Part shown: positions 31,675-42,652 of the stretch, one piece after another | Numbering within the stretch: position 1 is the first letter of the stretch | Layout: each line of letters begins with the position of its first letter | Position numbers and translations under genes: made by a program | DNA from: Bog-473 sp963707835 | GTDB taxonomy: Bacteria; Actinomycetota; Acidimicrobiia; Acidimicrobiales; RAAP-2 | NCBI GenBank assembly: GCA_963707835.1 | Contig: CAVPRI010000001.1 | Span: 62,001 to 126,000, forward strand | DNA length: 64,000 nt | Direction of reading: 5' to 3' | The notes under the pieces: generated by a model | What the model was told of the DNA's origin: nothing | The model's database searches: none | Seen by the model: only the letters and a program-made list of their open reading frames with translations

Positions 31675-33720
31675 GTGACCCCTTCGACCGACGAGGAATC
31701 CGGGCACCAGCAGGTACCCACCGAGATCGAATGGCAGTTCGACGCGCTCGACCTGCGACCCGTGGAGCGTTGGCTGGCGGCACTGCCCACCCTCGGCCCG
31801 CGCGCCGCCGCGGGACCGCTCACGGCTCTGGCGCGCACGCCGCGACGGCTGGTCGACTCCTACATCGACACCGACGACTGGCGCATCGTGCGCGCCGGCT
31901 TCGTGGTCCGTACCCGGCGTCGGGGTCGTCAGGACGAGGCCACCCTCAAGGACACGCGCCCGGCCGAGGGCTCCGGGCTTCGCCGGCGGCTCGAGGTCAC
32001 CGAGGTGCTCCCTGAGGCAGGGCTCTCCGCACTGGGCACCGAAGGACCGGTCGGCCGTCGCCTTCGGGCCATCACCGGGACGCGACCGCTCAAGGAGGTG
32101 CTCCAGGTGCGCACGCGCCGGCGCCCCTTCGCCCTGCGCGTGGGCGGCGTCGAGGCGGCCGAGGTCGCACTCGACGACACCGTGATCGTCGTGGGATCCG
32201 GTGAACGCCCCATGCAGCTCCGGCGGGTCGAGGTCGAGGTCCGGCCCGAGTGGCTCGACGAGCTCGAGCCGGTGGTCGAGGAGCTCCGATCCTCCTGCGG
32301 CCTCCAACCGGCCCGGCTCTCGAAATTCGAGGCGGGTCTGCTCGCCATGGGACAGGAGATCCCGGGCCCGCCCGATCTCGGACCGACCGGCATCTCGGAG
32401 CACTCCACCATGGGGGAGCTGGCCTTCGCGGTCATCCGGCGTCAGCTGGGGGTCATCCGGGACAAGGAACCCGGAACCCGGCTGGGCGAGGATCCCGAGG
32501 AGCTGCACGACATGCGGGTGGCCACGCGGCGGCTCCGGGCCGCGCTGGACCTCTTCGCCGAGGTGCTCCCCGTCCGGGCCCAGGTCTTCCGGGAAGAGCT
32601 GGGCTGGGCTGGTCGTGTGCTCGGTGCCGTGCGCGACCTGGACGTGCAGCTCGAGGGACTGGCCGACATCGCCTCGTCCATCGCCGGCTGGAGCGCCGCG
32701 ACGCGTGCAGCGGACCACGACCCGCTGCACGACCTCTCGGAGCTCCTCGAGCGCGAACGCGAGAGCGCCCGGGCCGCCATGCTCTCCGGCCTCGACTCGA
32801 TCCGCTGGGAGCGCCTGCTCAAGGGCCTGACCGCCATGGCCCAGCAGGGGCCGGCGCGTCGCTCGCTCGCCTCACGGCAGCCGGCCGAGATGGGCCTCCC
32901 CGACCTGATCGAGGCACGCCACCACGCCGTGACCAAGGCGGCCAAGCGCGCCAGGCGCTCGGGCGCGGCACCCGACTTCCACCGGGTCCGCATACGGTGC
33001 AAGCGGTTGCGCTACGCGCTCGAGTTCGGCGCCGAGGTCTACGACGGGCGCACGGCGCGCTTCGTGCGCCAGCTGACCGCTCTGCAGGACGAGCTCGGCC
33101 TGATGCAGGACGACGAAGTGGCCTCGATCCAGCTGGCCGGGCTGGCGACCGGGGAGGCGCACCTGCCGCGGGCCACAGTCTTCGTCATGGGAGCCCTGGC
33201 GGAGCGCCACCGCCGTGACGTGGATCGCCGGCTTCGCCGGCTGCCCAAACAGCTGTCCCGCGTGGAGGGTCGGGAGTGGCGAGCCCTCCGCTCGCTCCTG
33301 GAGCGCAGGCGCGCTCGGGCCGAGGCCGACCTCCCTCCGCCGCGACCGTCGCTGCGTGCCCTCCCGCGGCCGCAGCCCGAGCCCGAGGCGAGGGAGGGAA
33401 CGACGCCGGCCGCCCAGGCGTCCGCATCGACCTCGACGCCCATCGCCGCATCCCGCGCGTCCGCAGACCGCGGCCCGTTAGCCTCCCCGCCGTCAGACCC
33501 GCCGCTTCCGGGCACAGCGCCCGGCCCGGCACGATCGGCCGAGCAGGTCGCGGGGGTGACCCCGACCCATCCCGCGGAGGCTCCACCTGCGCCGGCCGGG
33601 GAACCGGCGCGCGATGCCGCCATCTCGAGCGTGGGTCATCCGAGCCCGCCCGTGCCGCCTCCCGGCGTGGGCGGGGCGGCCACGGCACTGCCGACACGAC
33701 CGGCCGTTCAGCCCGACTAG
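31675..33720 (+). CDS. CYTH-CHAD domain protein with Pro-rich tail
   Basis: 681 residues from GTG 31675. CYTH (triphosphate tunnel) domain about 15-225: EIEWQFDALD in place of the usual ExExK, RRLVDSYIDTDDWRIVRAGF, RTRRRGRQDEATLKDTRP. CHAD domain about 245-545 with its polyphosphate-binding helices: LHDMRVATRRLRAALDLF, and FHRVRIRCKRLRYALEFGAE. Such proteins bind or hydrolyse inorganic polyphosphate or triphosphates. The last 140 residues are Pro/Ala-rich, low complexity and probably disordered, an unusual extension. Confidence 0.88.
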   Translation: MTPSTDEESGHQQVPTEIEWQFDALDLRPVERWLAALPTLGPRAAAGPLTALARTPRRLVDSYIDTDDWRIVRAGFVVRTRRRGRQDEATLKDTRPAEGSGLRRRLEVTEVLPEAGLSALGTEGPVGRRLRAITGTRPLKEVLQVRTRRRPFALRVGGVEAAEVALDDTVIVVGSGERPMQLRRVEVEVRPEWLDELEPVVEELRSSCGLQPARLSKFEAGLLAMGQEIPGPPDLGPTGISEHSTMGELAFAVIRRQLGVIRDKEPGTRLGEDPEELHDMRVATRRLRAALDLFAEVLPVRAQVFREELGWAGRVLGAVRDLDVQLEGLADIASSIAGWSAATRAADHDPLHDLSELLERERESARAAMLSGLDSIRWERLLKGLTAMAQQGPARRSLASRQPAEMGLPDLIEARHHAVTKAAKRARRSGAAPDFHRVRIRCKRLRYALEFGAEVYDGRTARFVRQLTALQDELGLMQDDEVASIQLAGLATGEAHLPRATVFVMGALAERHRRDVDRRLRRLPKQLSRVEGREWRALRSLLERRRARAEADLPPPRPSLRALPRPQPEPEAREGTTPAAQASASTSTPIAASRASADRGPLASPPSDPPLPGTAPGPARSAEQVAGVTPTHPAEAPPAPAGEPARDAAISSVGHPSPPVPPPGVGGAATALPTRPAVQPD

Positions 33721-33813
33721 CGGTGTCCGCATTGCATCCGGGTACGCCCGTGGTGGTCGGCCGAGCCGCAGGTCCGGCGCACTTCTCCTCTCGCTGAGAG
33801 GCCCGCCGTCCCG

Positions 33814-34563
33814 GTGCCCGCGTCCCATGTCGTCCTTCTCGTGCTCGCCGGAGTGGGCGCGGGCGTCTTCAACGGCGTCGCCGGCGGGGGCAGCCTGATC
33901 TCCTTCCCCGTGCTCCTGGGCCTGGGCTACCCGGCACTGACCGCCAATATCACCAACACCATCGGCATCTGGCCCGGCTACGTCGCCTCAGCGGCCGGGT
34001 TCCGCCGCGAGATCGGCGACCAGTCAGGCCACCTCGCCCGCTTGGCCCCCGTGGGGCTGGCCGGAGGCATCCTCGGCGCCGTGCTGCTGCTGACCACGTC
34101 GGCGGCAACCTTCGACGCGGTGGTGCCCTGGCTCGTGCTCGGCGCATCCGCTCTCTTCGCCCTGCAGCCGATGCTGCGGGGCGCGCTCGACAAGGGCTCG
34201 ACCCACCCACGCCCACGACCCGTGCTCCTCGCGGTCGGGGTCTTCGCCGCCTCGGTCTACGGCGGCTACTTCGGGGCCGCCATGGGGGTGATGTTCCTGG
34301 CCGTCATCGGGGTGGCTCTCCCCATCTCCCTCGCGCACTCGAGCGGTCTGCGCTCCGTCCTCTCGATCATCGTGAACGGCGTGGCCGCCCTGGTGTTCCT
34401 GGTCCACGGCGGCCTGGCCTGGGAGGCGGTGGGCCTGCTGGCCGTCGGGAGCCTGCTCGGCGGCTACCTGGGCGCTCGTCTGGCCCTGTCCCTCCACCCC
34501 GGTGTGCTGCGGGTCGCCGTGGTGCTGATCGGGGTGGGCACGGCCGTGCGACTCCTGGTGTGA
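33814..34563 (+). CDS. TauE/SafE (TSUP) family permease
   Basis: 249 residues, eight predicted membrane helices. The family signatures are at both repeat starts: GVFNGVAGGGSLISFPVLLG, and the second-half GYFGAAMGVMFLAVIGVALP. Members move sulfite, sulfoacetate or other organic anions. GTG 33814 is the chosen start, with no strong ribosome site. The substrate is unknown. It is convergent with the 5-oxoprolinase operon, 16 bases apart. Confidence 0.9.
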   Translation: MPASHVVLLVLAGVGAGVFNGVAGGGSLISFPVLLGLGYPALTANITNTIGIWPGYVASAAGFRREIGDQSGHLARLAPVGLAGGILGAVLLLTTSAATFDAVVPWLVLGASALFALQPMLRGALDKGSTHPRPRPVLLAVGVFAASVYGGYFGAAMGVMFLAVIGVALPISLAHSSGLRSVLSIIVNGVAALVFLVHGGLAWEAVGLLAVGSLLGGYLGARLALSLHPGVLRVAVVLIGVGTAVRLLV

Positions 34564-34579
34564 CCCGGCGCCCGCCCGC

Positions 34580-36331
34580 TCAGCCGACGGCCAGCGGGTA
34601 ACGCCCCAGCACCGCCGCATCGAGCGTCCGGGCGACGGCGGACGCCGCCTCGAGCGCCGCCTCGGGATCGACCGGGAGCAGGCGCAGGCGGGTGCCGGGC
34701 CCGCACTGCCCCAGCCGACCCAGATCGGCCTGGACCACGACCGCCAGCACCGGGTACCCGCCCAGGGTGGCGTGGTCGCTCGAGAGGATCACCGGACGGC
34801 CGTCGGGCGGAAGCTGCACTGTTCCGGTCACCACCCCGTGAGAATCGAGGGCGCTGACCGGCGCGCCCTGGGCATGGAGGGCGCCGGGATCGTGCTCGGC
34901 GCGCAGTCGGATACCAACCCGGTTGCTCTCCGACTCCACCACGAACGTGGTCCCGGCGGCGCGGACGAGCGCGTCGGATGCAAACAGCTCGGCGTGGGGG
35001 CCGGGTACGACGCGCAGCTCGACCGGCTCCCCGTCGACGAGCTCGGTGGCCACGCCGGACGCCAGGCGATCACCGAGGGGAGCCGCCCAGACGCCGGCGA
35101 ACAGCTGCTGGCCGGCCTGCAGGGGTCCAGCACCGAGCTGGGTCAGCTCGTCGCTCGCCGCGCTCCCGAACATGGTGGGTCCCAGGATGCCCCCGGCGAC
35201 CGCGACATAGGTCCGGCACCCGTTGCGCAACGGCCCGACCCGGAGGAGCTGGCCCCGGGCCAGGGGCAGCACGCGACCCGCGAGTGCCGCCACGCCGTCG
35301 ACCTCCATCGCGGGCCCGGCGCCGACGACCGCCACGTGGCACGCGTCCAGTCGCGGAGCGTCGTACCACCCAGGGTCAGCTCGAGCGCACCGGCCACCGG
35401 CGCGTTGTTGACGAGTCGATTGGCCAGACGGAAAGAGACGGGGTCGGCCGGCCCTGCACCCGGGATGCCGGCCGAGGCCACCCCGTGGCGGCCGCCGTCC
35501 TGCACCACGGCACGCAGCCCGGGCGCCACCACCTCGAGCACCGCCCGGGCACCGCGGGGTGGGGACCACGTGGGCCCCGGAACGAGCGCGGGCTCACGCG
35601 GGTCGGCGGGACCGGCCACCCGGAAACGGACCCGGTCGCCCGGCGCCAGGCGTGCGTAGGGCGGCCGGTCGGGCGTGAAGAGGGGGAAGCCGGTGCGGCC
35701 GATCAGATGCCAACCCCCCGGTGACGCCGTCGGGTACACGGCGGCCCGGCCGTTCGCCAGCGCCACCGACCCCGTGGGGACGATCGGGCGGGGCTGGGCA
35801 CGCCGAGGAACCGCGGCCAGCTCCGGAGGCAGCCCCTCCAGGTAGGCGAAGCCCGGTGCGAACCCCACCACGCCGACCGAGAGGTGGCGTCCGGTCACGA
35901 GTGCCACCAGCTCGTCTGCGGCCAGACCGGTGAGGGCGCAGACCTCGTTCAGGTCGGGCCCGTCGAAGTGGCAGGGGATGGTGACCACCGGCCCCTCGTG
36001 ACCCGGTTCCGCGGCGACCGACCCGGCGTCGCCGGCCGCGGGCCGCGGCGGCCCTGACCATCTGGTGGACGGCATCGCGTTCGCGTCCCGCGTGTGGTCC
36101 GGCGCCCGGCCCGCCCACCGCCACCATCACGGTCGCCTCGCCGCAGACCACCTCGACGTCGTGGGGATGCCCCGGCCGGCCGAGGGGGTCGGGGGGCTCG
36201 CCCCTCGGGCCCAGTGCTCCGCGCACCAGGCCCGCCACGGTGCGCGCTGCGCCCGCATCCTCGACGCCGATCAGGAATGCCCGGTCTCCGAGGAGGCGCA
36301 CCGCCCCTACGGGAACCGTGCGGGTCACCAT
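34580..36331 (-). CDS. 5-oxoprolinase subunits B and C fused (PxpB-PxpC), two frameshifts
   Basis: PxpB starts at ATG 36331, overlapping the pxpA stop. After about 96 residues the frame shifts near 36030-36050, in a GCCGCGG-rich run, to GPVVTIPCHFDGPDLNEVCA and GFAPGFAYLEGLPPELAAVP. It then passes without a stop into PxpC (LEVVAPGLRAVVQDGGRHGV, PGAGPADPVSFRLANRLV). A second shift near 35345-35352 leads to AVVGAGPAMEVDG and the rest of PxpC, ending at 34580. Fused B-C proteins occur in actinobacteria. With PxpA they form an ATP-dependent 5-oxoprolinase that converts pyroglutamate to glutamate. Corrected length is about 580 residues. Whether B and C are truly one chain depends on the shifts being errors. 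Confidence 0.75.
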
Positions 36332-37092
36332 GCGTCGGATGCTGCGACGGCGATGCCCGCCTCGGCCATCGCCCGGCGCACCGCAGTGGCGATGACCACC
36401 GCCCCGGGGGAGTCCCCGTGGACGCACAGGGTGTCCACCCACAGGGTCAGCACGCTGCCGTCGTGCGCCACCACGGCACCGCGGGCGAGGCTCACCGCCT
36501 GCGACACCGCATCGGGGTCCGACAGGATGGCTCCCGTCTCGTGACGAGCGACCAGACCACCGTCGGGTCGGTACGCCCGGTCGCAGAAGCCCTCCTCGCG
36601 GGCGGACAGACCGTCGCGCAGCGCCATCGCCATAGCCCGGCACCCCGATGGCATCACGACGGGAACGTCGACGCCGCACACGTCGCGGGCCACGTCCCGG
36701 AAAGCTTCGTAGGCCACCCCGCCCTTGGCCACCTCCTCGTAGAGCGCACCGTGCGGCTTGATGGAGGCGATGGACGTGCCCGCCGAGCGGCAGACCCGCG
36801 CCAGAGCGCTCAGCTGCTCGCCCAGCGCGGAGTGCAGCTCCCGCCGGGCCATCTCCACGGGCCGGCGACCGAACCCCTCCCGGTCGGGATAGCCCGGGTG
36901 GGCACCGATCCGGACCGAACGTTCCAGGGCGGCCGCCACCGTGGCGACCATGGAGGCGTCGTCGCCAGCGTGCCCGCCGCAGGCGACGTGGACGGTGGTG
37001 ACCTGCTCGAGCAGCGCTCGCTCCACCGCAAGCCCGTCGGGCCCAGTGGCCTCGCCCACATCGGCGTTCAGGTCGATGCTCCGCGATGTCAC
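36325..37092 (-). CDS. pxpA: 5-oxoprolinase subunit A (LamB/YcsF family)
   Basis: 255 residues, normal PxpA length. DLNADVGEATGPDG at the start, VACGGHAGDDASMVATVAAA, RIGAHPGYPDREGFGRR and SIKPHGALYEEVAKGG are the family's conserved blocks, and the C-terminal LCVHGDSPGAV closes the barrel. It is the first gene of a pxpA-pxpBC operon with overlapping ends. It lies 12 bases after the Lhr helicase stop on the same strand. The reaction is ATP-dependent opening of 5-oxoproline, a housekeeping metabolite repair step. Confidence 0.92.
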   Translation of the reverse strand: MTSRSIDLNADVGEATGPDGLAVERALLEQVTTVHVACGGHAGDDASMVATVAAALERSVRIGAHPGYPDREGFGRRPVEMARRELHSALGEQLSALARVCRSAGTSIASIKPHGALYEEVAKGGVAYEAFRDVARDVCGVDVPVVMPSGCRAMAMALRDGLSAREEGFCDRAYRPDGGLVARHETGAILSDPDAVSQAVSLARGAVVAHDGSVLTLWVDTLCVHGDSPGAVVIATAVRRAMAEAGIAVAASDAW

Positions 37093-37104
37093 GATGTCAC
37101 CGGC

Positions 37105-40100
37105 TCACCCGGCCTCGAGGTGCTCCACCACGACGCCGTCCCGGTAGACGACGCGCTGGTTCCGGCGCGTGGGTACTCGCACGCCGCCGAGCACCGAGCC
37201 GGTCATATTGAGGGGGTCCGCTCCCGCCACCTCGACCCGTTCCCCTTGGGCACCCCGCCGCCGGACCGCCTGTAACTGCTCGAAGGCCTCGGGGAGCGCA
37301 TACTGCTCCCCCGAGAGGCCGGCCACGAACCGCCCCCCGAGCGCGACACCACGCGCCTCGAGGCGCCGGAGGGCCCAGACGACCTCACGCCACGGCACGG
37401 TGTAGGACTCGCGTCGCCACAACTCCCACACCACCACACCCCAGCGGAGCAGGAGCTGATGCGCCACCGCCTCGGCCACCGCCTCGTCCCCGGGGAGGAG
37501 CACCGAGCCGTCCGCCGGTGGGGCGCCGAGCACCTCGGGACCCGGGAGAAGCGACCACCGGCCCTCGCCGATGCCGCTGCCCACGGGCGCCCTGCGGCGG
37601 GACAACCGCCCCGGGGTCCCCCGGACCGTCCGCGTTCGCCAACGGTCGCGGGCCGAGAGCAAGGACCGGACGGCGGAGAACGCGTCGGCCGTCACCAGTC
37701 CACGGGCCACCAGTTCCCACAGCCCCTCGTCCACCTCGGCGGGGAGCCGACCCGTGAGCGGCACCAGCTCCGGTCGGAAGCACGCGCCCCTGGTCCGGAG
37801 AGCGGCCAGGACGTCGGCGGCGGCGCCCACCTCGGGCTCGGGAGCCGCAGAGCCGGAGCGCACGGCGCGCAGCATCGTCTCAAGGTCGTCACGCAGCACG
37901 AAGGCCAGCGGACTGGAGCCCGAGGGCGCGCCACCCCGACCTCCCGTCTCCGCCTTCGGGGTGAGCCGCCCCCAGACGACCTCGCCGGAGAGACAGAGCT
38001 CGTCGAGCCAGCGAGGGTCGTACCCGCTCACTCGTGCCGGGAAGATCTGCCGCTCCCACTCGGCCGCGGGAACCTCGATCCCCTGGAGCCGCTCGATCAC
38101 CCCGAGGAGTCCGCCCCGACCTTCGACCCGGCTCGTCGGTGCCGCGTGCTGCCAGTGCGTGAGGAAACGAATGAAGTCCGCCATCGCCACGGCCTCGACC
38201 CGACCCCTGCGGCGATTGCGGCTGGCGCCATGGAGGCGCACCAGCAGGTTGCGGGCGCACCAACGACCGTCGGGCAGCTCGATGGCCGAGCCCCGGGCCT
38301 CGAGCCGGGCCAGCGCCGTGCGCGCCCTGGCCACTCCCAGCGGTGCACCGAGGGGGGCGCCGGCCGGCAGCACGGCGTCGGCCACCAGCTCCTCCAGGGT
38401 GACCGGCCCGGCCAGCGCCAGGTGGCCCGAGACACACGCGGCAGCCGCATCGTCGTCGTCCGCCAAGGCGTCTACCGCCTCCCGGCGCTCGGTGGCCACC
38501 CACGCATCGCCCACCACGGCAGCCCTGCCGTCGGCCACCAGCGCGTCGAACCAACGGGTCCACTCCGGAACCGGACAGCGCCGACACCAGCGAAAGCAGG
38601 AGGTCGTGCAGCTCGTCGGGGTCACGCGGGCGCGGCCGGACGTTGTCGAGGACAGTGGCGACGGCGTCCGGATCGAGTGCGTCGAGCTCGGCCGCCGGCA
38701 CCGGCAGTCCGCCGGGTCCCAGCTGCCCGAGTCCACGCGTCAACGACAGGGCGCGGGTGCGCCGCTCCTCGAGCGGCGCGTCGTCCAGGTAGGTGTAGGG
38801 CCGCCCGCTCAGGATCGCATGGGAGAACGGTGAGGGCTCCGAGGAGTCCACGGTGTGGACCTCGACCGCACCCGACTCGACCGCCGCCCACATCTCGACC
38901 AGCCCGTCGACCGAGAGCCCCTCGCTCAGGCAGTCGGCCACCGTCTGGCGGGCCAGGACGTGGTCGGGCACCGCCACGGGACCCGGGGCGACGTTCTCCT
39001 GACATGCGGCCAGACCGGGCCAGACTGCCGCCAGGAGGTCGTCCGCCTCCATGCGCTGCAGGTGGATGGGGCGCCGGCGCCCGCCGCGCATGCGGGGCAT
39101 GACCAGCGCCCGCGTGAGGTTCCATCGCCAGCGCGCCCCCAGCATCGGATGGGGAAGCACGGCCTGGGTCAGCACCGCCGGGACGGCGGCGCTGGACAGC
39201 ATCGACCGAACGCTCGTCAGCGGGAAGCTGTGCTGGGGACCCAGCGAGAGCACCACGGCGTCGTCGTCGGCGGCAGCCTGCAGTTCGAAATCGAACGAGA
39301 CGCAGAACCGTTTGCGCAAGGCGAGTCCCAGCGCGCGGTTGACGCGGCCCCCGTAGGGCGAATGGACGATCAGCTGCGAGCCCTCGGTCTCGTCAAAGCA
39401 CCGCTCGACCACGATGCGCTCCCGGGTGGGTAGGTGCCCCAGCGCGGCCAACCCGGCCGCACAGTAGGCCACCACCTGCTGGGCCACCTCCTCGGAGACA
39501 CCGGCCCTCTCGCGAACGAGCGCCCGGGCGGCGACGCCGTCGTGCGCGTGCAACAGCGGCTCGAGCGCGGCGCGCAGGTCGCTCACCGCCTCGGAGAGCT
39601 CGGCCGTCCGGGCCGGGGCCTCGCCCAGCCAGAACGGGACGGTGGGTGGGAGGTCACCCGCATCGTGCACCCGCACCGTCCCCACTTCCACCTTGGCCAC
39701 CCTCCAGGAGTGCGTGCCGAGCAGGAAGATGTCCCCGGCTGTCGCCTCCACCGCGAAGTCCTCGTGCACCGAGCCCACCGTCACACCCTCGGGATCGAGC
39801 ACCACCCGGTAGTCCCCGGTCTCGGGGATGGCGCCGCCACCGGTGAGCGCGGCGAGCCGCGCCCCGCGCCGGGCACGCAGGCGCCCGTTGACCGCGTCGT
39901 GGTGGAGGTGGGCACCACGACGGCCCCGCCCGGTCTCGATGCCCCAGCTGACCAGTGCCACGATCTCGTCGAACTGCTCGGGAGTGAGCTCGGCGTAGGG
40001 CGCGGCCGCTCTGGTGAGTCGCCAGAGCGCCTCGACCTCGCACTCTCCGCTCGCCGCAACCTCGGCCACCACCTGTTGCGCGAGCACGTCGAGCGGAGCC

Positions 40101-41365
40101 ACGGGCGGATCGAGAGCGTCGAGCCGGCCTTCGCGCACCGCGGCCAGGAGGGCGGTGCACTCCACCAGCTCGTCCCGGGTCGTCGGGAAGAGCCGACCCG
40201 CCGGCGTCCCGTCGCGGTGGTGGTTGGCGCGACCCACACGCTGGAGAAAGGTCCCGATCGCCCGAGGGGATCCGATCTGGCAGACGAGTTCGACCGGCCC
40301 GACGTCGATCCCGAGCTCGAGAGAGGCGGTCGCCACCAGTGCCCTCAGGTCACCGGCGCGCAATCGCGTCTCCACCAGCCGCCGCCGTGCCGCGGACAGG
40401 CTGCCGTGATGCGCTGCCACCGACAAGGCAGCGTCCACGTCACCACCGACCCCGGTTTCGTCTCCCCCCAGGCGCTCGGAGAGCTGATGGGCCACCCGCT
40501 CGGCCATCTTGCGCGTGTTGACGAACACCAGCGTGGTCCGGTGGTCCTGGGTGTGCTCGGCGATGCGATCGAGGATGTCGGACATCTGGCCACCACTCAT
40601 CACCGCCTCAAGCTCGGTAGAGGGGAGCTCGATGGCGACCTCGAGGTCCCGGGCATGGCCGCAGTCGACGATCACCGGTGGTTCCCGTCCCTCGTGCACC
40701 CCGGTCAGGAGGCGCGCCACCAGGTCGAGCGGGCGCTGGGTCGCCGAGAGTCCGATCCGCTGGAGCCGGCCCTCGTCGGCAGTGACCAGCGCGTCGAGGC
40801 GCTCGAGGCTCAGGGCCAGATGGCTCCCCCGCTTGTCGCGCGCCAACGTGTGCACCTCGTCGACCACGACCGTGCGCACGCCGCGCAGCAACGCCCGGGA
40901 CGAGGGAGCAGTGAGCAGGAGGTAGAGCGACTCGGGCGTCGTGACCAACAGGTCGGGCGAGTGCCGGCGCATCGCCGCCCGCTCGGCCGGAGGGGTGTCG
41001 CCGGTGCGCACTGCCACACGCAGGCCCGGATCGGGGACGCCCAGTCTGGCCGCCTCCTCACGGATCTCGCCCAGCGGGACGTGCAGGTTCTCGTGTACGT
41101 CCACGGCCAGGGCTCGCAGCGGTGAGATGTAGAGGACCTCGGGCACCCCGCCCGTGCGTGTCCCTTCTTCGGCCGCCCGGTACGCCGCGTCGATGGCCAC
41201 CAGGAACCCGGTCAGGGTCTTGCCCGACCCGGTGGGCGATGCGACCAGGACGTCGCGCCCCGCCGCTATGTGCGGCCACGCCGCGGCCTGCGGGGCCGTG
41301 GGCCCGGCGGGGAAACGCCGGGCGAACCATCGGGCCACCGCGGGGTGGAAGAGCGACTCGGGCAC
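37105..41365 (-). CDS. lhr: Lhr-type ATP-dependent DNA helicase, frameshifted
   Basis: Superfamily 2 helicase with the full-length Lhr layout (about 1,420 residues). Motif I ASPTGSGKTLTGFLVAIDA, motif II VVDEVHTLARDKRGSHLA, motif III GLSATQRP, and motif VI QRVGRANHHRD. The first frame from ATG 41365 continues to about 38590 (LLSLVSALSG). The next frame then gives VPEWTRWFDALVADGRAAVV and the Lhr C-terminal region to the stop at 37105. Lhr proteins take part in mutagen-damage repair. The shift lies in a plain stretch (38578-38592), so error or mutation cannot be told apart. The gene precedes pxpA on the same strand. Confidence 0.85.
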
Positions 41366-41407
41366 CCCTCTATTCCACCAGCACGCAGTGACGGCCGCGG
41401 CCGCGGG

Positions 41408-42388
41408 TCACGGTGACACCCCCGCTGCCGTCACCTCGCCCGAGGGCACTGCGGCACGGTCGAGCACGCGGCTCACCTCGGCGCGGCCCTCGTCGATCAT
41501 GGTGGCCGTGCCCGAGAAGTCCCGGTACTGGCCCGACGGCTCGCCACCCCCGCTGAACACCACGACCTCGACGTCGGGCGGGACCAGGGCCAGCTCACGC
41601 ACGAAACGGGCGTGCACGGCCACGAAGAAGGCCGTCAGCAGCGCTTCGGCGGGCCGGCGGGCCGGCCGGGGTTGGTAATGCATGGGTCCGCACAACAGCA
41701 CGTAGATGCGGTCGCACTGCGTCTCGATGGCCCGGCTGATGGGCACGTTGTTCACGACGCCGCCATCCACGAGCACGTCCCCGTCGATGCTCACCGGGGG
41801 GAAGAGCGAGGGAATGGCCGACGAGGCCAAGACGGCGTCGACGGCGCGGCCGCGAGCGATCCAGTGCTCGCGGCCGTCGGTGAGCGAAGTGGTGACCACC
41901 TCGACGGGGATGGTGGCGTCCTCGAGGTTCTCGTAGTCGAGGCCGGCCTCGATGATGCCGCGCAGTCCGGTATTGGCATGCAGCGCGGCGCGCTTCTGCA
42001 GGTACGCCCAGGGGCCGTCGAAGGTCCCCCGCGGGAAGATCTCGGTTCCCTTCACCCCGCGCCACACCGCCGCCATGCGCTCGATCCCGGCCATGGTCGG
42101 GTTCCCCGCGTACGAGGCGCCGTTGATGGCGCCCACCGAGGCACCGAACACGCGGTCGGCGCGCACTCCACGCCGGATGAGCTCCTCGAGCATGCCGACC
42201 TGCACGGCACCACGGCTGCCGCCCCCGGCGAGGACGAACGCCGTGCGGTGCGGGCCGGGGGGCGGCCCGGTGTGAGCACGGCGCCGCCGCGCCCAGCGGC
42301 CACGGAGACGCTCGGACAGCCGCACGCTCGCCCCATCGGCGCCCTCAGGAAGGAGCGCCCCCACATCGGCTGCTGCCGTGTCGTTCAC
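41408..42388 (-). CDS. patatin-like phospholipase/esterase
   Basis: 326 residues from GTG 42388. The oxyanion hole is AGGGSRGAVQVGML, the nucleophile elbow GASVGAING (GxSxG), and the catalytic Asp is in DGGVVNNVP, the DG[G/A] motif of the patatin dyad. A soluble or peripheral lipid acyl hydrolase is expected. Its GTG overlaps the stop of the small membrane protein upstream by 4 bases (GTGA), so they are coupled. GTG 42325 is a later possible start. Confidence 0.88.
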   Translation of the reverse strand: MNDTAAADVGALLPEGADGASVRLSERLRGRWARRRRAHTGPPPGPHRTAFVLAGGGSRGAVQVGMLEELIRRGVRADRVFGASVGAINGASYAGNPTMAGIERMAAVWRGVKGTEIFPRGTFDGPWAYLQKRAALHANTGLRGIIEAGLDYENLEDATIPVEVVTTSLTDGREHWIARGRAVDAVLASSAIPSLFPPVSIDGDVLVDGGVVNNVPISRAIETQCDRIYVLLCGPMHYQPRPARRPAEALLTAFFVAVHARFVRELALVPPDVEVVVFSGGGEPSGQYRDFSGTATMIDEGRAEVSRVLDRAAVPSGEVTAAGVSP

Positions 42389-42603
42389 GCCCGTGGCCGC
42401 CGGGGTGGACCGCTCTGCGGATCGGCCTGCGGGGTGCGCTCCTGCTGGCGCGCCCGCCACGCCGTACGGCCGGCCATGTCGTGGCGCACCGCCCACATGA
42501 CGACGAGGACAGCGAGGACGATCATGGCGACCACGAAGATCCCGAAGACCACGTAGAAGGCCGAAGCGGCCGCCGATGCTCCGAGGATCGCGGCAGATGC
42601 CAT
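42385..42603 (-). CDS. small single-pass membrane protein
   Basis: 72 residues from ATG 42603. One strong membrane helix (FYVVFGIFVVAMIVLAVLVV, about 16-35, continuing MWAV) followed by a basic cytoplasmic tail (RHDMAGRTAWRARQQERT). No named family. It is translationally coupled to the patatin gene, so it may anchor or modulate it. Divergent from the 42653 gene with a 49-bp gap. Confidence 0.6.
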   Translation of the reverse strand: MASAAILGASAAASAFYVVFGIFVVAMIVLAVLVVMWAVRHDMAGRTAWRARQQERTPQADPQSGPPRRPRA

Positions 42604-42652
42604 GGCACTCGCCAGGGTAGAGGGTGTCACACCCCGGGGCCACACTGCCCGA

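Noticed and set aside
34772..35659. Plus-strand frame opposite pxpBC
   Set aside because: No recognisable domain and opposite to well-conserved PxpB/PxpC sequence.
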